From assembly GCF_000826525.2 (NCBI RefSeq), contig NZ_LN651329.1:154005-218004 (forward strand): 64,000 nucleotides of DNA, in the 5' to 3' direction. The notes below the pieces were generated by a model, which made no database searches, was not told the origin of the DNA, and was given only the letters and a program-made list of their open reading frames with translations. Made by a program: the position numbers and the translations under genes. This DNA is from Mobilicoccus massiliensis (GTDB taxonomy: Bacteria; Actinomycetota; Actinomycetes; Actinomycetales; Dermatophilaceae). The stretch's first letter is position 1, and every line of letters starts with the position of its first letter. Shown piece by piece: positions 1 to 7,735 of this stretch.

Positions 1-90
1 AGGGCGGGGGTGGCACGGCGTCGGCGCGGGGCCATCGCGGAGTGGCCTCGACCGGGCGCGCAGGCGGGCTGAGTCGGCAGGGCGACGCAG

Positions 91-212
91 ATCTCGCGCA
101 ACAAAGACCGGTCAATCCCCTCGCTTGGACGGCGGGTTCTCGAATCTGCCCAGGTCAGCGGGCTAGGGGTCATCGCGGCGTCGGACGCTGACCGGTCTTT
201 GTTGCGCGAGAT
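91..212. repeat. long inverted repeat, family A, copy 1
   Basis: A 24-bp arm at 91-114, with core GCGCAACAAAGACCGGTCA, is a perfect reverse complement of 189-212; the loop is 74 bp. The same arms recur at 41495-41607 and 53946-54060 with loops of similar length but largely unrelated sequence. This is a dispersed intergenic repeat of REP/BIME-like or MITE-like design. There is no open reading frame in the loop. Confidence 0.85.
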
Positions 213-387
213 CTCCTCGCAGCCACTCGTTCGAGGGCGCGTCCGGGCCGCACATCGCGCTTCGGTGGGCGAGTCGCGCACGCTCGACGGCAGGGGCGTG
301 AAGGCGACCGGTCGACACCGGGACAACGCGACGCTGCCCGGCCGTTCCCGTGACGTGAGTCGTCGTCCCTCACGTAGAGATCCGGAT

Positions 388-417
388 TTGGGCGCGACAC
401 GCTCGGGCGGCTAGAGT
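388..417 (+). promoter_or_regulatory. probable promoter of tRNA-Gln
   Basis: TTGGGC at 388-393 and TAGAGT at 412-417 are separated by 18 bp and fit an actinobacterial housekeeping -35/-10 pair. The start would lie about 55 nt upstream of the tRNA. Confidence 0.4.
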
Positions 418-479
418 GAGTCCTCGTGATCGCGAGCCGATCGCTCTCGCCTGTCGAGGACATCGCTCGGGATACCCCA

Positions 480-551
480 TGGGGTATGGTGTAATTGGCA
501 GCACGACTGATTCTGGTTCAGTTAGTCTAGGTTCGAGTCCTGGTACCCCAG
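480..551 (+). tRNA. tRNA-Gln (anticodon CUG)
   Basis: The acceptor strand TGGGGTA (480-486) pairs perfectly with TACCCCA (544-550); G551 is the discriminator. The anticodon stem ACTGA/TCAGT encloses TTCTGGT with CTG at 513-515. The T arm has the GTTCGAGTC loop. CCA is not encoded. It is followed 68 nt later by tRNA-Glu, probably in the same transcript. Confidence 0.95.
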
Positions 552-619
552 CTCTGATCAGGTGTTTCACCCGATTAGGAGAAGGACGAGTGTTCAGCTA
601 GTCTTTCGACGCTGTTCCT

Positions 620-692
620 GGCCCCGTTGTGTAGTGGCCTAGCACGCCGCCCTCTCAAGGCGGTAGCGCCGGTTCGAATCCGGTCGGGGCTA
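620..692 (+). tRNA. tRNA-Glu (anticodon CUC)
   Basis: GGCCCCG (620-626) pairs with CGGGGCT (685-691), with one G-U pair; A692 is the discriminator. The anticodon stem CCGCC/GGCGG encloses CTCTCAA, with CTC at 654-656. The T arm GCCGG/CCGGT carries TTCGAAT. CCA is not encoded. Confidence 0.95.
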
Positions 693-699
693 CACGATA

Positions 700-733
700 C
701 GAAGACCCGCTCCCTGCAGGGGGCGGGTCTTCG
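700..733. terminator. terminator hairpin after tRNA-Glu
   Basis: GAAGACCCGC (701-710) and GCGGGTCTTC (723-732) form a perfect 10-bp stem with a 12-nt loop. It lies between the tRNA pair and the convergent GNAT-Nudix gene, so it can serve both. Confidence 0.75.
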
Positions 734-764
734 TCGTTCTCGGACTGTTCGACGGTTCGAGCGA

Positions 765-1862
765 TCAGTCGGTGGCGACGGGTGCGTCGAGCCGGTTCAG
801 GCGTCCGCGCTGGGCAGGGAGCGGGCAGAGGTCGTGCCGCACCGGGACGATGCGCGGACGCAGGCGCATCGCCGCAGCGACCGACCCGAGCGTGAGCAGT
901 TCCTCCACCAGCACCCGGGTCGGCGCGACGAGCAGGAGTGAGCCGGCCTCTGCGCCGGCGGCCAGTTCGGAAACTGGCGTCCACTCCGACAGATGCGCCT
1001 CGGTCGTCGTGTGCTGCATCGCGTTGGCGAGGCCGCGATCTCGCACGGGGAGCAGGAAGAACCGCACGTCGAACCGCTTGGCGCTGCCGACGGGCGTGAT
1101 CCATTCGTCCCACGGCACGAGGGCGGCGGGGTCGATGCGCGCACCGGTCTCCTCGGCGACCTCGCGTACACCGGTCGCGAGCGCCGTTCGCACGGCCTGG
1201 TGCTCCTCACCCCACCGCTCGTGATGGCCGCACGCCCACGCGGCCTGGTGCTCGGCCACGAGATCATCGGGCAGATCGAGCTCGGCGCCCAGTTCGGCGT
1301 CGCCCGGGTCGACGCGGCCGCCCGGAAAGACGACCGCGTTGGGGACGAAGTCCATCGAGCCCACGCGATGCTGGACGAACACCTCGAGGCCGCCGTCGCC
1401 GTCGCGGACGGGGACGACGCTCACCGCCGGTGTCGGTGCGGGGGAGTCCTCGATGTACCGGTACAAGGCGTCCGGCGTCTTGCCGGGCCCAGGCTGGAAG
1501 CCGCGCTCGAGCAACCACGACGCTCCGCTCGTGGGTGACGCGGTGAGTGAGTCCGCTCCCGCATCGAGCACGAGCCCGTAGGCGGCGCGCACCAAGCTCG
1601 TGCCGAGGCCCCGGCCGGCGGCTCGCGGGTGTACGGCGAGCGCTTCGAGGTGGTGGACGCCGTCACGCTGCACGACACGGGCGAAACCGGCGGGCGGCTG
1701 CCCGATGACGAGCAGCGTTCCCTCCCGGGTGTCTTCGGCGGTTGGTGCGCTCGCATCGACCTCGGTCTCGCCCGACCGACCCTCGGTTGCGAGCTCCACG
1801 ACCCGGACGTGCGCCAGGTCCTCCGGAAGCGCACGCCTGACCGCGGTGATGCTCAGACCCAT
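765..1862 (-). CDS. GNAT acetyltransferase-Nudix hydrolase fusion protein
   Basis: 365 aa. Residues 1-140 look like a GNAT acetyltransferase, with the acetyl-CoA loop VHPRAAGRGLGTSLV at about 77-91 and the GFQPGPGKTPDALYRY tail. Residues 145-365 are a Nudix hydrolase in which the box is split: VFPGGRVD at 178-185 and REVAEETG at 233-240, about 50 residues apart. Split boxes are known in the NUDT19-like subfamily, some of which act on CoA derivatives. The fusion would join an acyl-CoA user to a possible CoA-ester or nucleotide-diphosphate hydrolase, but the substrate is unknown. It faces the tRNA pair. An IclR gene lies upstream on the same strand, beyond a 146-bp hairpin-rich gap. Confidence 0.8.
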   Translation of the reverse strand: MGLSITAVRRALPEDLAHVRVVELATEGRSGETEVDASAPTAEDTREGTLLVIGQPPAGFARVVQRDGVHHLEALAVHPRAAGRGLGTSLVRAAYGLVLDAGADSLTASPTSGASWLLERGFQPGPGKTPDALYRYIEDSPAPTPAVSVVPVRDGDGGLEVFVQHRVGSMDFVPNAVVFPGGRVDPGDAELGAELDLPDDLVAEHQAAWACGHHERWGEEHQAVRTALATGVREVAEETGARIDPAALVPWDEWITPVGSAKRFDVRFFLLPVRDRGLANAMQHTTTEAHLSEWTPVSELAAGAEAGSLLLVAPTRVLVEELLTLGSVAAAMRLRPRIVPVRHDLCPLPAQRGRLNRLDAPVATD

Positions 1863-1900
1863 GCCCTTCTCCTCGCTCAGGCCCCGACCCGGAGCGTGAC

Positions 1901-1989
1901 GGCAGCTGGGATGGCGGCTCCGGTGGGGTGCTCACCCCCGCGCCACTCCCATCCCATCTGCCATCACCGGGCGGGACGGCCGGTGATGG
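1901..1989. repeat. hairpin repeat, family C copy 1, plus a second hairpin
   Basis: GGCAGCTGGGATGG (1901-1914) pairs with CCATCCCATCTGCC (1949-1962), apart from one mismatch. An inner GGGGTG/CACCCC stem lies at 1925-1938. A second perfect 10-bp repeat follows, CCATCACCGG (1961-1970) and CCGGTGATGG (1980-1989). It lies just downstream of the IclR stop and probably terminates that transcript. A close relative of the first hairpin is at 21552-21616. Confidence 0.7.
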
Positions 1990-2008
1990 TACGGCCGGAC
2001 GCCCCGGT

Positions 2009-2764
2009 TCAGGAAGACTTGTCCGCCTGCGAGTTCTGCTGCTGTGCGGCGTGGGCGCGGGCGAGGACCTCGGTGAGCTTGTTGGCACCGGCCACGACGG
2101 TGGCCGCGTGGAGGCGGCCGGGCTGGCGGGAGACGCGTTCGATGGGGCCCGAGATCGACACCGCAGCGATGACCCTGCCGGCCGGGTTGCGCACCGGGGC
2201 GGAGACGGAGGCGACTCCGGGCTCGCGTTCGCCGACACTCTGCGCCCAGCCACGGCGCCGGACGCCCGACAGGGTGGTCGCGGTGAACTCCGCGCCCTGC
2301 AGACCGCGGTGGAGACGGTCGGGCTCCTCCCAGGCGAGGAGCACCTGGGCGGCCGAGCCGGCGAGCATCGACAGGGTGGCCCCGACGGGGATCGAGTCGC
2401 GCAGGCCCATCGGCCGCTCGGCCGCGGCGACGCAGATGCGCATGTCGCCCTGGCGGCGGAAGAGCTGCGCGCTCTCGTGGGTGTGGTCGCGCAGCGCGCC
2501 GAGCACGGCGCCGGCGGCGGCGAGCAGGCGGTCCTCACCGGCGGCGGAGGCGAGTTCGCCGAGGCGCGGGCCGAGGATGAACCGGCCCTGCATGTCCCGG
2601 GAGACGAGCCGGTGATGTTCGAGCGCCACGGCCAGGCGATGGGCCGTCGGACGTGCCAATCCGGTACTCGCGACGAGCTGTGCCAACGTCGCGGGCCCGG
2701 CCTCGAGTGCGCCGAGCACGGTCGCGGCCTTGTCGAGGACTCCTACACCGCTGCTCTTCTCCAT
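2009..2764 (-). CDS. IclR-family regulator, NdgR/LtbR-like
   Basis: 251 aa. An N-terminal winged helix-turn-helix (residues about 8-65, with LAQLVASTGLARPTAHRL as the recognition region) is followed by an IclR effector domain. It is transcribed divergently from leuC. In Streptomyces (NdgR) and Corynebacterium (LtbR), IclR proteins in exactly this position control leuCD and other amino-acid genes, so the same role is likely. The shared 112-bp gap contains a 14-bp palindrome suited to be its operator. It starts at ATG; no truncation is seen. Confidence 0.9.
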   Translation of the reverse strand: MEKSSGVGVLDKAATVLGALEAGPATLAQLVASTGLARPTAHRLAVALEHHRLVSRDMQGRFILGPRLGELASAAGEDRLLAAAGAVLGALRDHTHESAQLFRRQGDMRICVAAAERPMGLRDSIPVGATLSMLAGSAAQVLLAWEEPDRLHRGLQGAEFTATTLSGVRRRGWAQSVGEREPGVASVSAPVRNPAGRVIAAVSISGPIERVSRQPGRLHAATVVAGANKLTEVLARAHAAQQQNSQADKSS

Positions 2765-2782
2765 GAGCGCATCTTGCCGTCT

Positions 2783-2796
2783 CGTCTCATGAGACG
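2783..2796. promoter_or_regulatory. palindromic operator candidate between ndgR-like gene and leuC
   Basis: CGTCTCATGAGACG is a perfect 14-bp palindrome in the divergent gap. It lies upstream of the likely leuC -35 region and within 20 nt of the IclR start codon, where a regulator could affect both genes. Binding by the IclR protein is inference. Confidence 0.5.
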
Positions 2797-2811
2797 CAAG
2801 CGCTTCACATC

Positions 2812-2840
2812 CTGAACTTGTCGGACCGTCACCCTAGCCT
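2812..2840 (+). promoter_or_regulatory. probable leuC promoter
   Basis: CTGAAC (2812-2817) and TAGCCT (2835-2840) are 17 bp apart. The -10 box matches the TAGNNT form seen before many genes in this window. The start would lie about 30 nt upstream of leuC. Confidence 0.4.
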
Positions 2841-2876
2841 GGGCAGACCGCCTGGCAGCGATCGCGAAGGAGCACC

Positions 2877-4268
2877 ATGAGCGGCACTCTGGCCGAGAAG
2901 GTCTGGCGCGACCACGTCGTGCGTTCCGCCGACGACGAGCCCGATCTGCTCTACATCGACCTCCATCTCGTGCACGAGGTGACGAGCCCGCAGGCGTTCG
3001 ACGGCCTGCGTCTGGCCGGTCGCCGGCTCCGCCGTCCCGACCTCACGATCGCCACCGAGGACCACAACGTCCCCACGCTGCCGGGCCCGATCGAGGACCC
3101 GACGAGTCGCACCCAGGTCGAGACGCTGCGCCGCAACTGCGAGGAGTTCGGCGTCCGTCTGCACCCCATGGGCGACGTCCACCAGGGCATCGTCCACATC
3201 ATCGGCCCCGAGCTGGGGCTCACCCAGCCCGGCATGACCGTCGTGTGCGGCGATTCCCACACCTCCACGCACGGTGCCTTCGGCGCACTCGCGTTCGGCA
3301 TCGGCACGAGCGAGGTCGAGCACGTCATGGCCACCCAGACGCTGCCGCTCAAGCCGTTCAAGACGATGTCGGTGACGATCGACGGCGAGCTGCCGGAGGG
3401 TGTGACGAGCAAGGACGTCATCCTCGCGGTGATCGCACAGATCGGCACCGGCGGTGGGCAGGGCCACGTCATCGAGTACCGCGGCAGCGCGATCGAGGGC
3501 CTGTCGATGGAGGCCCGCATGACGATGTGCAACATGTCGATCGAGGCCGGGGCCCGCGCCGGCATGATCGCACCGGACGAGACGACGTTCGCCTACCTCG
3601 AGGGGCGCCCGCACGCGCCGCAGGGAAAGGACTGGGACGCGGCGGTCGAGTACTGGAAGACGCTGCGCACCGACGACGACGCCGTGTTCGACACCGAGGT
3701 GCGTCTCGACGCGACCGAGCTCACGCCGTTCGTCACGTGGGGAACGAACCCCGGTCAGGGAGCCCCCCTCGGCGCCCGCGTGCCCGATCCGGCGCAGATC
3801 AACGACGAGGAGCAGCGGCGGGCCACCGAGAGCGCGCTCGCCTACATGGGCCTGACGGCCGGCACCCCGTTGCGCGAGGTCGCCGTCGACACCGTGTTCG
3901 TCGGGTCGTGCACGAACGGGCGCATCGAGGACCTGCGGGCGGTGGCCGGGGTGCTCGACGGACGCCGGGTCGCCGACGGTGTCCGGATGCTCGTCGTGCC
4001 CGGCTCGGCGCAGGTCGCCGCACAGGCGGAGGCCGAGGGACTCGATGCCGTCGTCACCGCGGCCGGCGCCGAATGGCGACTGCCGGGTTGCTCGATGTGC
4101 CTCGCGATGAACCCCGACAAGCTCGCGCCGGGGGAGCGGTGCGCCTCGACGAGCAACCGCAACTTCGAGGGTCGCCAGGGCAAGGGCGGACGCACCCACC
4201 TCGTCAGCCCCGCCGTGGCCGCCGCGACCGCCGTGCGTGGCCGTCTCGCCGCGCCTGCCGACCTCTGA
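2877..4268 (+). CDS. leuC: 3-isopropylmalate dehydratase large subunit
   Basis: 463 aa, normal length for LeuC. With LeuD it isomerises 2-isopropylmalate to 3-isopropylmalate in leucine synthesis. The three [4Fe-4S] ligands are present: C345 in VGSCTNG, and C405 and C408 in GCSMCLAMN. An AAGGAGC ribosome-binding site precedes the ATG. leuD follows after 28 nt, so the two are co-transcribed. Regulation by the divergent IclR protein is likely. Confidence 0.98.
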   Translation: MSGTLAEKVWRDHVVRSADDEPDLLYIDLHLVHEVTSPQAFDGLRLAGRRLRRPDLTIATEDHNVPTLPGPIEDPTSRTQVETLRRNCEEFGVRLHPMGDVHQGIVHIIGPELGLTQPGMTVVCGDSHTSTHGAFGALAFGIGTSEVEHVMATQTLPLKPFKTMSVTIDGELPEGVTSKDVILAVIAQIGTGGGQGHVIEYRGSAIEGLSMEARMTMCNMSIEAGARAGMIAPDETTFAYLEGRPHAPQGKDWDAAVEYWKTLRTDDDAVFDTEVRLDATELTPFVTWGTNPGQGAPLGARVPDPAQINDEEQRRATESALAYMGLTAGTPLREVAVDTVFVGSCTNGRIEDLRAVAGVLDGRRVADGVRMLVVPGSAQVAAQAEAEGLDAVVTAAGAEWRLPGCSMCLAMNPDKLAPGERCASTSNRNFEGRQGKGGRTHLVSPAVAAATAVRGRLAAPADL

Positions 4269-4296
4269 TCCGCGACGCCCCCAGGAGCACACCGCC

Positions 4297-4884
4297 ATGG
4301 AGAAGTTCACGACGCACACCGGCGTCGGCGTCCCCCTGCGCCGCAGCAACGTCGACACCGACCAGATCATCCCCGCCGTCTACCTCAAGCGGGTGACCCG
4401 CACGGGATTCGAGGACGGCCTGTTCGCCGGCTGGCGTGCCGACCCGGAGTTCGTCCTCAATCGGGACGCCTACCGCGGCGGAAGCGTGCTCGTCGCGGGA
4501 CCCGACTTCGGCACCGGCTCCTCCCGCGAGCACGCCGTGTGGGCGTTGCAGGACTACGGCTTCAAGGCCGTCGTCTCCTCGCGATTCGCCGACATCTTCC
4601 GCGGCAACTCGGGTAAGGCGGGGCTGCTCACGGCCCTCGTCGAGCCCGGTGACGCCGAGCTGCTGCAGAAGCTGCTCGAGGAGGAACCCGGCGCCGAGGT
4701 CACCGTCGACCTCGAGGCACGCACCATCGAGTGTCGTGGGGTCGTCGTTCCCTTCGACGTCGACGACTACCAGCGCTACCGGCTGCTCAACGGCCTCGAC
4801 GACATCGACATCACCCTCGCCCACGAGGCAGACATCGCCGCCTTCGAGGCCGAACGACCGTCGTTCCTGCCGACCACGGCCTGA
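4297..4884 (+). CDS. leuD: 3-isopropylmalate dehydratase small subunit
   Basis: 195 aa. Start chosen at the ATG after CCAGGAG, giving [24 protein letters not shown], the conserved LeuD N terminus; the frame stays open 20 codons further upstream but that would run into leuC. The substrate-recognition loop [14 protein letters not shown] and the VDTDQIIPA motif are intact. It forms the swivel domain of isopropylmalate isomerase with LeuC. Confidence 0.97.
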   Translation: MEKFTTHTGVGVPLRRSNVDTDQIIPAVYLKRVTRTGFEDGLFAGWRADPEFVLNRDAYRGGSVLVAGPDFGTGSSREHAVWALQDYGFKAVVSSRFADIFRGNSGKAGLLTALVEPGDAELLQKLLEEEPGAEVTVDLEARTIECRGVVVPFDVDDYQRYRLLNGLDDIDITLAHEADIAAFEAERPSFLPTTA

Positions 4885-5324
4885 GAATCGTCTCGTGCCG
4901 AACGCCCGCTTCGCTCGAATTCCGAGACGAGGCGGGGGGTGACGGGGTCGCTTCGCCACGTCGCCGGGCCGCGTGTTGTCCTGTCCACCCGGTCGTTTCG
5001 GCTCCGCACGCGGTGCGCGCCGCCCGCTCGTATCTCTGGTCGGACCCCCTCTGAGCAGGCAATTCGCCGGTCATCACCGGGTTCTCGCGATGGGGCTGGT
5101 CGCCCCCGGAGCCGGTTCCTCTGTGGGTGTAGCGACTTCATGCCGATAGGTGAATCGTGGGGTACACATGCCTCACCGTGATCGCCTCCTGCCAGGACGC
5201 GTTCACGAGCATAGGTGAGATGACCCGATCCTTGGGTCTGCACACGGACGTGGAGGGGTCTTGAGCTCTTGCCACGGCTCGACGGCCCGCATCGCGAGCC
5301 ACACATCTCTGGAGGGAGAGAGTA
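4885..5324. other. intergenic region between leuD and the HU gene
   Basis: 440 bp without a supported gene. CGTCTCG (4889-4895) and CGAGACG (4923-4929) could form a weak leuD terminator with a long loop. ATAGGTGA occurs twice (about 5146 and 5211), near where the HU promoter should lie, but I cannot assign a -35/-10 pair. Open frames here lack ribosome-binding sites. Confidence 0.4.
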
Positions 5325-5732
5325 GTGAACAAGGCTGATCTGGTCGACGCTCTCGAGTCGCGTCTCGGTGGCCGCAAGGCTGCCTCGGACGCCATCGAGG
5401 CGATCTTCGACGTCATCATCCGCGAGGTCGCACGAGGTGGAAAGGTCGGAATCACCGGCTTCGGCACCTTCGAGCGCGTCGACCGCGCGGCCCGCACGGG
5501 TCGCAACCCGCGCACGGGTGAGTCCGTGCGCATCGAATCGACCGCGGTTCCGAAGTTCCGCCCCGGGACGGCGTTCAAGCTGTACGTGGCCGAGCCCGCA
5601 ACCCTGCCCAAGACGGGACCGGCCGCCGCGCGTGCTGCTGCGGGTACCGCCTCGGAGGTTCGCGCCAAGGCCGAGGCTGCCATCGCCCAGTCCAAGGCCA
5701 AGAGGACCAAGGGCGGGCGCCGCAGCGCCTGA
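5325..5732 (+). CDS. hup: HU-family nucleoid DNA-binding protein
   Basis: 135 aa. GTG start preceded by GGAGGGAGAG. Residues 1-90 are a complete HU fold (MNKADLVDALESR start, GFGTFERVDRAARTGRNPRTGE arm region that grips the minor groove). The last 40 residues form an Ala/Lys/Arg-rich tail ending KRTKGGRRSA, typical of actinobacterial HupB but shorter than in mycobacteria. It compacts the nucleoid and is probably abundant. The gene stands alone and ends in a strong hairpin. Confidence 0.95.
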   Translation: MNKADLVDALESRLGGRKAASDAIEAIFDVIIREVARGGKVGITGFGTFERVDRAARTGRNPRTGESVRIESTAVPKFRPGTAFKLYVAEPATLPKTGPAAARAAAGTASEVRAKAEAAIAQSKAKRTKGGRRSA

Positions 5733-5738
5733 CGAATG

Positions 5739-5784
5739 GACACCCCCGCTCACCGGGGCCCCTCAACCGGTGAGCGGGGGTGTC
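5739..5784 (+). terminator. HU gene terminator
   Basis: An 18-bp perfect inverted repeat (5739-5756 and 5767-5784; arm GACACCCCCGCTCACCGG) with a 10-nt loop starts 6 nt after the stop codon. A T-run is absent, as is common in actinobacteria. Confidence 0.9.
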
Positions 5785-5930
5785 GCGTGCCCGGACGCTT
5801 CCTCGACGGATCACCGCCGCCTGCCCGCGTCGGGTCGCGACGCCCCCCGCAGGGTGGAACCGTCTCGACATGACCGGCCGGTCGGGCGAAGATGGCCTGC
5901 GACCGTGGCCGTGGGGACGAGAGGATCGGC

Positions 5931-6731
5931 GTGTCCTGTTCGAGGGTGCTGGAGCCGGGCATCGAACGGTCCTTCGCCTACCGTTCGGCCGCCGTCGCCG
6001 CGCTGACACCGATCCGGTTGGCCACCGAGACCGACTGGCAGGGCCTGGAGAACCTGCCCGAGGGTGGCTGCCTCGTCGCCGCCAACCACATCTCCTACGC
6101 CGATCCGTTCGCCGTGGCCCAGATGCTCTACGACACCGGTCGATCGCCGTTCTTCCTCGCCAAGGACAGCCTCTTTCGTCTCCCGTTGCTCGGCCGCTGG
6201 CTCGGCGCCACCGGGCAGGTGCCGGTGTACCGCGGCACCGGCCGCGCGATCAGCGCGTACACCGATGCCGTCGCGGCGATTCGCGCGGGCAAGATGATCG
6301 TCGTGATGCCCGAGAGCACGATCACCCGCGATCCCGACCTGTGGCCCATGCGCGCCAAGACCGGCGCCGTGCGGATCGCGCTCGCGACGGGGTGTCCGCT
6401 CGTACCGCTCGGCCAGTGGGGCGCCCAGGACCTGATCGCGCCCGGTTCTCGACGCCCGCGGCCGTGGCCCCGCAAGACGATGCGGATCAAGGTGGGCGCA
6501 CCGGTCGACCTCTCCGACCTCGCCGGTGGCACCGTCGATCGCGACGACCTCGTTGCGGCGAGCGACCGTCTCATGCAGGCCATCACCGGTCTCGTGGCGG
6601 ACCTACGCGGCGAGGAGCCTCCCGAGGAGCGCTGGGATCGCGCGCTCGGGCGCCGGGTTCCCGTCCACACTGATCACCCCGATCACCCCGAACACCCCGA
6701 CCGTCGCGACGAGCCCCAGGAGCACCCGTGA
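5931..6731 (+). CDS. 1-acyl-glycerol-3-phosphate acyltransferase family protein
   Basis: 266 aa from the GTG at 5931, chosen because GAGAGGA lies 5 nt upstream; an in-frame ATG at 5892 has a weaker site. The PlsC acyltransferase motif I, NHISYAD, and the glycerophosphate-binding loop are present; the usual PEGT block reads PEST. The enzyme should acylate lysophosphatidate in membrane phospholipid synthesis. The C-terminal tail is His/Asp/Pro-rich (DHPDHPEHPDRRDEPQEHP). It overlaps gpsA by 4 nt, so acyl transfer and glycerol-3-phosphate supply are co-expressed. Confidence 0.88.
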   Translation: MSCSRVLEPGIERSFAYRSAAVAALTPIRLATETDWQGLENLPEGGCLVAANHISYADPFAVAQMLYDTGRSPFFLAKDSLFRLPLLGRWLGATGQVPVYRGTGRAISAYTDAVAAIRAGKMIVVMPESTITRDPDLWPMRAKTGAVRIALATGCPLVPLGQWGAQDLIAPGSRRPRPWPRKTMRIKVGAPVDLSDLAGGTVDRDDLVAASDRLMQAITGLVADLRGEEPPEERWDRALGRRVPVHTDHPDHPEHPDRRDEPQEHP

Positions 6732-7735
6732 ACGCCGAACGCGCCACCGTCGTCGGCGCCGGATCGTGGGGCACGGCCTTCGCGCTCGTCCTCGCCGGTG
6801 CCGGCCTCGACGTGCGCCTCTGGGCTCGCCGGCCCGAACTCGCCCGTGCCATCGAGGAGACCGGGCGCAACCCCGACTACCTGCCCGGCATCGACCTGCC
6901 CGAGAACATCACGGCGACCTCCGACATCCCTACGGCGCTGGAGGGCACCGACATCGTCGTGCTCGCGATGCCGGCCCAGAAGCTGCGCGCCGGCCTCGCG
7001 GAGTGGGCTCCCCACCTGCCCGAGAACGCGATCCTCGTCTCGCTCGCCAAGGGCATCGAGATGCACACCGGCGCCCGCATGAGCGAGGTCATCCTCGAGG
7101 CCACCGGCTTTCCCGCCGATCGGCTCGCCGTCGTCTCCGGACCCAACCTCGCCCGCGAGATCGCCGAGCGGCAGCCCGCGGCCGCGGTCGTCGCCTCGAT
7201 CGATCCGCGCACCGCCGACACCGTGGCCGCGGCCTGTGCCTGCCCGTGGTTTCGTCCGTACACGTCCACCGACGTCGTCGGGTGCGAGATCGCGGGCGCG
7301 ACGAAGAACGTCATCGCGCTCGCCGTCGGCGCGGCTGAAGGGCTCGGGTTGGGCGACAACTCCAAGGCCAGCGTCATCACGCGTGGCCTCGCCGAGACCG
7401 TGCGTCTCGGGTCGGCGCTGGGGGCCGATCCGGCGACGTTCTCGGGCCTGGCCGGTGTCGGCGACCTCATCGCCACGTGCATGTCGCCGCTCTCACGCAA
7501 CCACCGGGTGGGGGTGGGCCTCGGGCGCGGCGGCACTCTGGCCGATGTCGTCGCCGAGATCGGCCAGACGGCCGAGGGGGTCACCTCGTGCGAGTCGATC
7601 CTCGCCCTTGCCGGTGACGCCGGGGTCGACGTGCCGATCGTCGAGTCGGTCGTCGCGATGGTCGCCGACGGGCAGCGGCCCGAACTCATCGCCGACGCCC
7701 TCATGTCGCGGCAGCGCAAGCCCGAGAAGCTCTAG
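6728..7735 (+). CDS. gpsA: NAD(P)H-dependent glycerol-3-phosphate dehydrogenase
   Basis: 335 aa, full length. It reduces dihydroxyacetone phosphate to sn-glycerol 3-phosphate for phospholipids. The N-terminal Rossmann motif GAGSWGTA and the catalytic-domain blocks SLAKGIE, SGPNLAREIA and GATKNVIAL (catalytic Lys) are intact. The GTG start overlaps the acyltransferase stop (GTGA). Its TAG stop shares CTAG with the stop of the convergent FUSC gene. Confidence 0.96.
   Translation: MNAERATVVGAGSWGTAFALVLAGAGLDVRLWARRPELARAIEETGRNPDYLPGIDLPENITATSDIPTALEGTDIVVLAMPAQKLRAGLAEWAPHLPENAILVSLAKGIEMHTGARMSEVILEATGFPADRLAVVSGPNLAREIAERQPAAAVVASIDPRTADTVAAACACPWFRPYTSTDVVGCEIAGATKNVIALAVGAAEGLGLGDNSKASVITRGLAETVRLGSALGADPATFSGLAGVGDLIATCMSPLSRNHRVGVGLGRGGTLADVVAEIGQTAEGVTSCESILALAGDAGVDVPIVESVVAMVADGQRPELIADALMSRQRKPEKL

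Larger units (their letters stand above)
1..479. other. gene-free stretch upstream of tRNA-Gln
   Basis: I see no convincing gene here. Short open frames on both strands lack ribosome-binding sites and resemble no family I know. The stretch holds a long inverted repeat (91-212) and a probable tRNA promoter (388-417). In related actinobacteria this slot often follows gltX, but no gltX 3' end is visible. Confidence 0.6.

Noticed and set aside
115..188. Conserved regulatory octamer CGATGACC in the family A loops
   Set aside because: Present in all three loops but at different offsets and in both orientations. With three loops of 70 bp in GC-rich DNA, chance is not excluded, so it is not listed as a site.
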